Shown piece after piece: positions 42,944 through 49,349 of a stretch of DNA of 49,349 bases. The DNA lies in assembly GCA_910579085.1 (NCBI GenBank), contig CAJTRU010000026.1:1-49349 (forward strand). The letters are read 5' to 3'. Numbering within the stretch: position 1 is the first letter of the stretch; every line of letters starts with the position of its first letter. The position numbers were made by a program, and so were the translations under genes. Under the pieces are notes generated by a model. It was not told where the DNA came from. It saw nothing but the letters and a program-made list of their open reading frames with translations, and ran no database searches. This stretch comes from an uncultured Lachnospiraceae bacterium (GTDB taxonomy: Bacteria > Bacillota > Clostridia > Lachnospirales > Lachnospiraceae).

Positions 42944-43504
42944 ATGAGAGTATTATTAACATCAGCAGGTTTAGAAACTGAAGAAATTAAAGAGTGCTTT
43001 ATGGGCATGGCAGGTAAAGATATGTCTTTAGTAAAAGCTTTATTTATCCCTACAGCGGCAATAGATGCAGATGCAATAGAAGTTTTGCCAAAATGTATGA
43101 ATGATTTGTTAAAATGCGGTATCCCGGATAAAAATATTGATGTATTTGATTTACATGCAGGAATTGGGTTTGATGAGCTGCAACAATATGATGTAGTATA
43201 TTTGTGTGGCGGAAATACACATTATTTGCTTGAAAGAATTAATGCTACAAGTTTTGATAAGTCTTTAATAGAGTATATTAATGACAATGGCATGGTAATA
43301 GGAGTAAGCGCAGGAAGCCTTATTTTTTCTAATAATTTAGAGAATAATTTAGGTTTTATAGATACAAAATTAGACGTTCATTGTACAAAAGGGGAAAAAA
43401 GGGGGAAATTGGCATATCCATTAAAAAATAATGTAAAACTTACAAATACATGTGCGCTTGTTATACGGGATTTTCCGGATGGTATTGAAATAATTGGTGA
43501 ATAG
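42944..43504 (+). CDS. Peptidase S51 (peptidase E)-like / type 1 glutamine amidotransferase-like protein
   Basis: A 186-residue cytoplasmic protein behind TAGGAGGAATT. It has the class I glutamine-amidotransferase-like fold of peptidase E relatives: RVLLTSAGLETEEI start, LFIPTAA, the VYLCGGNTHYLLERI turn, and a nucleophile elbow GVSAGSLIF with the expected Ser. A His lies in LDVHCTKGEK. Peptidase E cleaves N-terminal Asp dipeptides, but many relatives in Firmicutes have no known substrate. It ends in the usual DGIEIIGE, so it appears complete. It is co-transcribed with the XRE regulator. Confidence 0.85.
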   Translation: MRVLLTSAGLETEEIKECFMGMAGKDMSLVKALFIPTAAIDADAIEVLPKCMNDLLKCGIPDKNIDVFDLHAGIGFDELQQYDVVYLCGGNTHYLLERINATSFDKSLIEYINDNGMVIGVSAGSLIFSNNLENNLGFIDTKLDVHCTKGEKRGKLAYPLKNNVKLTNTCALVIRDFPDGIEIIGE

Positions 43505-43551
43505 AAAGAGGACAACATATTTCAAGGATTTAATGAGTCTGCCATACTGTA

Positions 43552-43785
43552 TTGGATAATAAGCATTTTCCAAATAAATTAATTGAAGCTTTTAACAATA
43601 CAAGCTTATTAGAAATCCAATGTGAAAAATATAAAAAGGCATATTATCCGGATGAAGATATTGTTTTACAAAAATGGTTAGAGCGTAAAAGGATTTATTT
43701 TTATAAAAGAGAAATTTTAGATTATATTTTCTGTGCATTTGACAGCATAAATGAAGTATATTTTATGTTGAAGGAAGCGTTATAG
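43552..43785 (+). pseudogene. Short frame, possibly the tail of a degraded gene
   Basis: A 77-codon frame opening with TTG and without a clear ribosome site encodes HFPNKLIEAFNNTS, then YKREILDYIFCAFDSINEVYFML. The composition is protein-like, and the end resembles C-terminal regions of some nucleotidyltransferase-like proteins, though this is weak. A stop codon lies six codons upstream of the TTG. I read it as the surviving 3' part of a deleted gene; a genuine small protein is possible. Confidence 0.35.
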
Positions 43786-44132
43786 TTACTTGCCAGGTCT
43801 AAATAATAGAAAAACCAGTGCCAAGTCCGCCTGATTATTGGTGGCCTTGGTATATTAATATTTAAGCAGTTTATCTATTTCTAAGGCACATTGGAAATGT
43901 AGCCGTGGTGTTTATCAATAAATTTATAGAAGATGGTGCAAATTGGTATATACAGATGGTTTTGAGGCTGTTAGTGAATAAGCAGCGTCTGGGAGCAGTT
44001 TTTGTGAAAAATAACTAAAAAAAGCTTTATTTATTTGTAACATTATGGTAATATAACATTAATAAATAGCTTTTATATATTATTTTTATAATACATAATT
44101 TACTAAAAATAAATATTTGAGGAGGAGTGTAG
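43786..44132. other. Gene-poor stretch with a possible gene remnant
   Basis: No intact gene is seen in 347 nt. A stop-free frame at 43866-44018 (50 codons, no start or ribosome site) reads through FINKFIEDGANWYIQMVLRL and may be a gene relic. An imperfect hairpin lies at 43830-43850. The right third is very AT-rich and holds a -10 TATAAT at 44087 for the following hydrolase. Confidence 0.4.
44022..44072. promoter_or_regulatory. Long imperfect inverted repeat upstream of the alpha/beta hydrolase
   Basis: AAGCT-t-TATTTATT (from 44022) mirrors AATAAATAGCTT (to 44072), with an AT-rich centre. It lies just before the -10 at 44087-44092 and may be an operator or cruciform. Confidence 0.35.
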
Positions 44133-44912
44133 ATGGGTTTAGAAAAGGTTTTGCCATATGAAAGGACTGGTAATAGTGAAAGTGACGTTACATTAATGTT
44201 TTTACATGGCTCAACAATGTCAAAGGGAGGTTTGTCCCCTTTTGCAAGTGTATTTGTGGATTACAACTGTATTGTTTTTGACCTGGCAGCACATGGGGAA
44301 GCTGGCGGGGAAGAACCTGATGCTATAAGCGGGTTTGCGGAAGATGTGGAATATTGTATAAACCAGTTAAGAGAGCAAGGTGTAGTTAAAGAAAAGGTTA
44401 TACTTTTAGGTTATTCAATGGGCGGGGCAATTACATGTGAAGTTGCCATACGCGGCAAAATAAGCCTTAATGGTATTGTTTTGTTAAGCAGTGGTGCTGA
44501 TTTGAATAATTACACACCATTAGTGGACGGGCTTAAACCAACACCTGCGGAAGATTTTAAGACAGAGATGATTGTTGATGCTTTATATGGGCCAGATACA
44601 TCTGAAGAAGATAAAAAGCGTATGAAGGAACTGTTTTTGTCTACAAAGTCAGCAGATATAACAGGTTATGCAGATTTGATGGTGTCAAATGCTTATAATA
44701 ACCTTGAAGCATGTAAAAACATTAAAATTCCTGCACTTATGGTACATGGAAGTGATGATATAATTGTTGAACCTATGGCAGCTATTGAAACATGGAAGGC
44801 TATTGAGGGCAGCCAGCTTCTTATGGTTCCGCTTAAGGGACATGGTGTAATCTTTGAAGATACAGAATATATAAAGGATAAAATTATTTCATTTATAAAA
44901 GTGTGTTCTTGA
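44133..44912 (+). CDS. Alpha/beta hydrolase
   Basis: A 259-residue soluble enzyme behind GAGGAGGAGTG. The alpha/beta-hydrolase landmarks are clear: oxyanion-hole region FLHGSTMSKGG, a DLAAHGEAGGEE turn, nucleophile Ser95 in GYSMGG, acidic residue at Asp208/Asp209 in HGSDDIIVEP and His237 in KGHGVIFED. No signal peptide is present. The cap region is small and helical. Substrate cannot be told; monoacylglycerol-type lipase or esterase is likely by fold. It appears to be a single-gene unit followed by a hairpin. Confidence 0.92.
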   Translation: MGLEKVLPYERTGNSESDVTLMFLHGSTMSKGGLSPFASVFVDYNCIVFDLAAHGEAGGEEPDAISGFAEDVEYCINQLREQGVVKEKVILLGYSMGGAITCEVAIRGKISLNGIVLLSSGADLNNYTPLVDGLKPTPAEDFKTEMIVDALYGPDTSEEDKKRMKELFLSTKSADITGYADLMVSNAYNNLEACKNIKIPALMVHGSDDIIVEPMAAIETWKAIEGSQLLMVPLKGHGVIFEDTEYIKDKIISFIKVCS

Positions 44913-44980
44913 ATTATACACAGTATAAATCAGGCAGGCGGATAAAATATAAGGCAGGCCAGCCACATTTGGCGTGTATT

Positions 44981-45015
44981 ACCAGCCATTATTGTAGCTG
45001 GCTTTGCTGGTTTTT
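44981..45015 (+). terminator. Terminator after the alpha/beta hydrolase
   Basis: ACCAGC (44981-44986) pairs with GCTGGT (45006-45011), followed by TTTT; alternative pairing with an internal GCTGG is possible, so the exact stem is uncertain. Confidence 0.5.
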
Positions 45016-45082
45016 ATGTTTATGGTTTTAGCTGGCATGGACAGCCTGTACAAAAGTTTTATAATTAAGGAGAAACTAAAGT

Positions 45083-46582
45083 ATGCGGACACAATCAGAA
45101 AATAGTGGAGAAAAACTTATAAATAATATTTTGTTTATTTATATTTTAGGTGTGGCAATATCTGGTTTTAGTTTTGTTATGCTGTTTTTAAATGGTGGCA
45201 CCAGGGAATTTATTTTTCTATTGTCTGGCTTATCAGCCATTATTACAAAGATATTTGAAAAACCACTAGGAACAAATGCAAAATATGTATATGCATGTAT
45301 TCCGCCAGTTATTGGTGCAATTACCTGCGCTGTATGTAATACTGATACAAGTGGCAGTTATGTATGTATTACACATTATTATTTTGTGGCAACATTACTG
45401 TTAGTACCATATTATTCACAAAAAGTTTTAAGGGTTAGTGTTGCTGTAACAATTATATTTAATGCAGGCATGATGGTTTTATTCCCGGCAGGTTTTTTAA
45501 AACTCCATTACCCTATTGGCTGGATTTTTACAGGTATTGTATATATTATTCTTTTTGCTGCATGCAGTTTTATTGTATACCGTACTACGGAATTATTTAA
45601 AACTGTGGAGAAACAGGGCAGGGAGGCAGAGGATGTTTTGCATGATGTGCAGGCAGCATTTGACAGCCTGGAAGAGTCTTCTGGAACAATATATAATTCA
45701 TTGCAGGAGTTTGAAGGCAATACAGAAGAAATTGCTGCTTCTACACAGCAGATTAATGAAAGTGCTGATGCACAGATTGGTGAGGTAGAGAACAGCCTTA
45801 CAGTTTTTAATGAATTAAATGATAAGATTTTACAGTCTGAAGAGAGGGTAAACCAGACTGTAGAAACAATAAATAAGCTGAAAAACAAAAATGATGAGGG
45901 TCTTTTAGTAATACGCGGGTTATCAGAGAAGTTTGAGGAAAATATCCATACAACACAAGTTGCGGCAGATGGTGTTTATGAACTGTCACGTAAGTCAAGT
46001 TCAATTGGAGGCATAATTGAAAGCATACGTGAAATTGCACAGCAGACAAACCTGCTTGCGCTAAATGCGGCTATAGAAGCAGCAAGGGCAGGGGAAGCTG
46101 GAAAGGGTTTTGCGGTTGTAGCAGATGAGATTAATTCTTTGTCTATGGAGTCTTCAAATGCTACTAGTAAAATAGATGCTATATTAAAAGATATTATTGA
46201 AACAGTGGAATCTACACATAAAGTTATGGAACAGAATAATGAAGTGGTAAATGTTTCAAGTGTAAGGCTTGAAGATACAGTTAAGATTTTTAAGGCAATG
46301 CTAAAATCCTCAGAAGAAGTTATTGATATTACAGGAGTGTTAAAAACTGAACTGGAAGATATAATTGTTATAAAAGAACAGCTTTTAGGTGTTATGAAGC
46401 GTGTGGATGACAGTTCAAAGAACTTTATGGCTACTACAGAGGGGATTAGTGCATCTACAGAAGAACAGGTTGCAGGCCTTGCTAATATAGTTAAGACTAT
46501 GAAAGATATGCAGGCAGGCATGGAAAAGCTTTATGGTGTACTGCATAATGGAAAAGAAAATAAAGAGCAGCCATCTGCTTAA
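45083..46582 (+). CDS. Methyl-accepting chemotaxis protein with multi-pass membrane sensor
   Basis: The 499-residue receptor has an N-terminal membrane module of about six helices (residues 14-172) with very short loops and no large external sensor domain, then a long coiled coil and the MCP signalling tip IREIAQQTNLLALNAAIEAA (about residues 315-334). There is no recognisable HAMP domain between membrane and coiled coil. The design suggests sensing at or within the membrane (energy state or a small hydrophobic ligand) rather than a soluble sugar. It implies that the organism has a CheA pathway and probably swims. The ATG follows AAGGAG. A strong terminator follows. Confidence 0.93.
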   Translation: MRTQSENSGEKLINNILFIYILGVAISGFSFVMLFLNGGTREFIFLLSGLSAIITKIFEKPLGTNAKYVYACIPPVIGAITCAVCNTDTSGSYVCITHYYFVATLLLVPYYSQKVLRVSVAVTIIFNAGMMVLFPAGFLKLHYPIGWIFTGIVYIILFAACSFIVYRTTELFKTVEKQGREAEDVLHDVQAAFDSLEESSGTIYNSLQEFEGNTEEIAASTQQINESADAQIGEVENSLTVFNELNDKILQSEERVNQTVETINKLKNKNDEGLLVIRGLSEKFEENIHTTQVAADGVYELSRKSSSIGGIIESIREIAQQTNLLALNAAIEAARAGEAGKGFAVVADEINSLSMESSNATSKIDAILKDIIETVESTHKVMEQNNEVVNVSSVRLEDTVKIFKAMLKSSEEVIDITGVLKTELEDIIVIKEQLLGVMKRVDDSSKNFMATTEGISASTEEQVAGLANIVKTMKDMQAGMEKLYGVLHNGKENKEQPSA

Positions 46583-46598
46583 TAATATCCAGTATGGT

Positions 46599-46640
46599 AA
46601 AGTACCATAGCAATGTTAGTTGTGCTGTGGTACTTTTTTT
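46599..46640 (+). terminator. Rho-independent terminator of the chemoreceptor gene
   Basis: AAAGTACCATAGCA (46599-46612) pairs with TGCTGTGGTACTTT (46623-46636), one mismatch or wobble, followed by further T residues. Confidence 0.92.
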
Positions 46641-46768
46641 GTTTGTCGGCAGGCTTGTATCTTTAAAACTTGTGTAACTGGAAGTAATTTAATATTGTTT
46701 TTAAGAATAAATTTATATATACTTTAGCGTGTTGCATCTCTGAATATACAGACAAAGGGGGAAATGCC

Positions 46769-48280
46769 ATGCGTGGAATAAATACACAGACTAGAAAAAT
46801 CAGGAAGAAAGTTTTTGAGGAAGTTGCACGTGCTGCTTATAGTGGCGGGGACAATGCCAGCATAAGCCACGAATTAGAAGAAATACCATATAAAATAACA
46901 CCTTCTGACGTGCCTGTCTACCGTGAAAGCATATGGCGCGAAAGGGCTATTGCCGCTGAGAGGGTACGCCTTGCATTAGGGCTTTCATTAAGGCCTCTTG
47001 ACAGGCCGGTCCATACTACAGAAGGTTTTGAATACAGCAATATTTCAGAAAAATATTATGAACCTCCTCTTATGCAGGTTATTCCTTCTGCCTGTGATAT
47101 GTGTGAGGATAATAAAGTTGAAGTTTCAAATATGTGCCACGGCTGCGTTGCCCATCCATGTATTGAAGTCTGTCCAAAAGATGCAATCTCAATGGTAAAT
47201 GGATATGCATTTATTGACCAGGAGAAATGTATTAAATGTGGCAAATGTATTAATATCTGTCCTTACCATGCTATTATTAAAAGGATAAGGCCATGTGCAG
47301 AAGCATGTGGAATTAATGCAATAGAAAGTGATGCACATGGGCGTGCAAGGATTAATGAACAGAAATGTGTATCATGTGGCCAGTGCATGACAAGCTGCCC
47401 GTTCGGGGCTATTGCTGATAAATCACAGATTTTCCAGATGATACGTGCAATACGTGAAGGAGATGAAGTTATTGCAGAAATTGCACCAGCATTTGAAGGG
47501 CAGTTCGGGGCAGATATTACACCTGCACAGGTAAAAGCAGCATTAAGTGACTGTGGTTTTAGTGACGTTTATGAAGTTGCACTTGGAGCTGATATAGGTG
47601 CTGTTTCAGAAGCACACCACTATGTTAATGAAGTTGTAAACGGGGAACTTCCATTTCTGCTTACTTCATGCTGTCCTGCATGGTCAATGCTTGCCAAAAA
47701 GTATTTTCCAGAAACAATAGGCAGTATTTCACAGGAGCTTACGCCTATGGTTGCTACTGCAAGAAGCATTAAAAAGAAACATCCTGGTGCAAAGGTTGTA
47801 TTTATAGGGCCATGTGCTGCTAAAAAACTTGAGGCGTCAAGGCGTACAGTCAGGAGTGACGTGGATTTTGTTATAACATTTGAAGAACTGGATGCTATTT
47901 TTAAGGCAAAAGATATAGATTTTAACAGATATGAAAAAGGGCGTTCAATGCATGATGCTACGGGTGCAGGCCGTGGATATGCAGTATCAGGCGGGGTATC
48001 AGAGGCTATAAAGAAATGCATAGATGAATATTATCCTGGAACAGAAGTAAAAACTGAACATGCAGAAGGTTTAAGCGAGTGTAAGAAAATGCTGCTGCTT
48101 GCCAAGGCGGGGAAAAAGGATGGCTGTATGATTGAAGGCATGGGCTGTCCTGGCGGATGTGTGGCAGGGGCTGGCACTATACTTCCTATATCTAATGCCA
48201 AAGCGGCTGTAGCCAGGTCAGTAAAAGATTCAACAGAAAAAGTACCTCCAAAAGATTTACTTGAAATAAAGCTTGACTAA
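46769..48280 (+). CDS. Monomeric [FeFe]-hydrogenase, group B type
   Basis: The 503-residue cytoplasmic enzyme interconverts protons and H2. The N-terminal part has ferredoxin-type cysteine sets: CDMCEDN and CHGC-x4-C-x3-CP, then CIKCGKCINICP and CVSCGQCMTSCP, suggesting several [4Fe-4S] clusters. The H-cluster domain shows the three signatures with Cys301/Cys302 in TSCCPAW, Cys349 in GPCAAKK, and Cys460/Cys464 in MGCPGGC. The wording TSCCPAW plus GPCAAKK rather than PCTAKK fits the poorly studied group B enzymes, not classical group A. The length also fits. No maturase (HydEFG) or redox-partner gene is near. The coding start is supported by AAAGGGGGAAATGCC. Confidence 0.9.
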   Translation: MRGINTQTRKIRKKVFEEVARAAYSGGDNASISHELEEIPYKITPSDVPVYRESIWRERAIAAERVRLALGLSLRPLDRPVHTTEGFEYSNISEKYYEPPLMQVIPSACDMCEDNKVEVSNMCHGCVAHPCIEVCPKDAISMVNGYAFIDQEKCIKCGKCINICPYHAIIKRIRPCAEACGINAIESDAHGRARINEQKCVSCGQCMTSCPFGAIADKSQIFQMIRAIREGDEVIAEIAPAFEGQFGADITPAQVKAALSDCGFSDVYEVALGADIGAVSEAHHYVNEVVNGELPFLLTSCCPAWSMLAKKYFPETIGSISQELTPMVATARSIKKKHPGAKVVFIGPCAAKKLEASRRTVRSDVDFVITFEELDAIFKAKDIDFNRYEKGRSMHDATGAGRGYAVSGGVSEAIKKCIDEYYPGTEVKTEHAEGLSECKKMLLLAKAGKKDGCMIEGMGCPGGCVAGAGTILPISNAKAAVARSVKDSTEKVPPKDLLEIKLD

Positions 48281-48300
48281 TATACTTTAGAAGATATAAT
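48273..48300 (+). promoter_or_regulatory. Promoter of uppP overlapping the hydrogenase stop
   Basis: -35 TTGACT (48273-48278) overlaps the last codons of the hydrogenase gene and -10 TATAAT lies at 48295-48300, 16-nt spacer. Confidence 0.65.
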
Positions 48301-48312
48301 CTAACAAAGGGT

Positions 48313-48353
48313 TCCTGGTGGAGAAGTTTCCATACGGAAATTTTCTGCCAGGA
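48313..48353 (+). terminator. Hairpin in the hydrogenase-uppP gap
   Basis: TCCTGG (48313-48318) pairs with CCAGGA (48348-48353), extended inside by AGAAGTTTCC/GGAAATTTTCT with one mismatch. No T tract follows. It may be the hydrogenase terminator or a leader structure on the uppP mRNA. Confidence 0.5.
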
Positions 48354-48402
48354 GCTTTGTACATATATAACTTGAATAAATTAAGGAAGGCAAGGTAAAT
48401 TT

Positions 48403-49248
48403 ATGTTAGAAATCTTGAAGTCAATTTTATTTGGAATTGTGGAAGGTATTACAGAATGGCTTCCAATAAGCAGCACTGGGCATATGATACTCCTGGATGA
48501 GTTTGTAAAGCTGGATGCATCAGAGTCATTTATGGAGATGTATCTTGTAGTTATACAGCTTGGCGCAATACTGGCTGTTGTAATATTGTTCTGGAGCCAG
48601 GTATGGCCATTCTGCCTGCCGCAGAATAATGAAAGCGGTGCAGATGGCATTATGGGATATGTAAGAAAAGATACATTTATAATGTGGTTTAAAATAGCTG
48701 TTGCGTGTGTACCAGCAGTAATTATAGAGCTGGCAATGGGTGACAAGCTTGAAGAAATGTTTTATAATTACCAGACAGTTGCAATTATGCTTATAGTTGT
48801 TGGCATAATTTTTATATTTATTGAGAACAGGAATAAAGGGCAGGAATCAAAAGTAACATCAATATCAGGTATTACATACCAGACTGCTTTCCTTATAGGC
48901 GTATTCCAGCTTGTGGCGGCAGTATTTCCAGGCACATCGCGTTCAGGTGCAACTATTATAGGCGGGCTGGTGCTCGGGCTTGCAAGGACAGTGGCAGCAG
49001 AATTTACATTTTATCTTGCAATACCAGTTATGTTTGGTGCAAGCCTTATAAAAGTATTGAAATTCGGGCTTTCATTTACCACAGGTGAAGCTGTGCTCCT
49101 TTTAACAGGAATGGCAACAGCATTTATAGTGTCACTTTTTGTTATAAAATTCCTTATGGGATATATTAAAAAACATGATTTTAAAGTATTCGGGTGGTAC
49201 AGGATTATACTAGGTGTGCTTGTGCTTGGGTATTTTATAGTTTTTTAA
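48403..49248 (+). CDS. uppP: Undecaprenyl-diphosphatase (BacA/UppP)
   Basis: A 281-residue integral membrane enzyme that removes a phosphate from undecaprenyl diphosphate so the lipid carrier can be reused in cell-wall synthesis; it also gives bacitracin tolerance. The two family signatures are present: GIVEGITEWLPISSTGHM at the N-terminus and FPGTSRSGATIIGGL near residue 175, which together form the active site. About seven to eight hydrophobic segments are seen. Start ATG follows AAGGAAGGCAAGG; the frame is complete within the window. Confidence 0.96.
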   Translation: MLEILKSILFGIVEGITEWLPISSTGHMILLDEFVKLDASESFMEMYLVVIQLGAILAVVILFWSQVWPFCLPQNNESGADGIMGYVRKDTFIMWFKIAVACVPAVIIELAMGDKLEEMFYNYQTVAIMLIVVGIIFIFIENRNKGQESKVTSISGITYQTAFLIGVFQLVAAVFPGTSRSGATIIGGLVLGLARTVAAEFTFYLAIPVMFGASLIKVLKFGLSFTTGEAVLLLTGMATAFIVSLFVIKFLMGYIKKHDFKVFGWYRIILGVLVLGYFIVF

Positions 49249-49349
49249 TATTTAACAAGTTATCTTGTGTTTGTGTTTTTATATAGGCTTGCTAACGGAC
49301 GGTTTTTAGTGCCAGAGCCAGAATATTCCGTACAGGGGCACGCTTCCGC
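49249..49349. other. Sequence after uppP to the window end
   Basis: No gene is seen in these 101 nt. The last bases contain GCACGCTTCCGC, whose reverse complement GCGGAAGCGTGC closely matches GCGGAATGCGTGC at 47-59 of the window start. Confidence 0.3.

Noticed and set aside
45060..45065. TATAAT just before the chemoreceptor gene as its -10
   Set aside because: It lies only a few bases from the ribosome site, so a transcript from it would start inside or after that site.
1..49349. tRNA, rRNA, insertion sequences, prophage genes or a CRISPR array
   Set aside because: None was recognised by eye on either strand: no transposase or integrase frame, no regular repeat-spacer pattern and no cloverleaf-like segment noticed. 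A tRNAscan or Infernal run was not possible.

Overview
The window reads as a chromosomal segment from a low-GC, anaerobic, endospore-forming Clostridia, most like a gut Lachnospiraceae. Indications are AT-rich DNA with strong AGGAGG ribosome sites, a flavodiiron protein and an [FeFe]-hydrogenase, both dipicolinate synthase subunits (a spore marker), a chemoreceptor, and very large secreted glycanases carrying Big_2, FIVAR and BspA-type repeats. Species was not assigned.

Layout. (1) 1-7.8 kb, housekeeping and stress genes: flavodiiron protein FprA, an iron-sulfur-flavoprotein-like reductase, a DUF6891 protein, a membrane-anchored protein with a possible small nuclease-like domain, and a TraX-family membrane protein. 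On the minus strand are a small unknown protein and dpaB/dpaA, then divergent enolase. Three consecutive hairpins of unknown role lie between dpaA and eno. (2) 7.9-39.9 kb, a 32-kb all-plus-strand carbohydrate locus: an inverting oligoglucan phosphorylase (GH94 clan, likely GH161/GH149-type), a GH35 enzyme, a YesM/YesN-type two-component system, a sugar ABC importer (binding lipoprotein plus two permeases, no ATPase), and four giant exported enzymes: GH5, a GH3+GH30 fusion, a GH55-like beta-helix protein and a GH128-type endo-glucanase. (3) 40-49.3 kb, mixed genes: TetR regulator with a decayed downstream gene, aldo/keto reductase, XRE regulator with a peptidase-S51-like protein, alpha/beta hydrolase, methyl-accepting chemotaxis protein, [FeFe]-hydrogenase and undecaprenyl-diphosphatase.

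How the locus probably works (inference). GH128, GH55, GH5, GH30 and GH3 together match beta-1,3-glucan with beta-1,6 branches, the polymer of yeast and fungal cell walls and of laminarin. Surface-held enzymes would cut it, the ABC importer would take up oligosaccharides, and the cytoplasmic phosphorylase and GH35 enzyme would finish the job, saving ATP through glucose-1-phosphate. The two-component system would sense the sugar. Two of the transcription units share an identical 15-nt box placed exactly 39 nt before the start of the -10 element, which I propose as the response-regulator site.

All product names come from reading motifs by eye. No database search was run.
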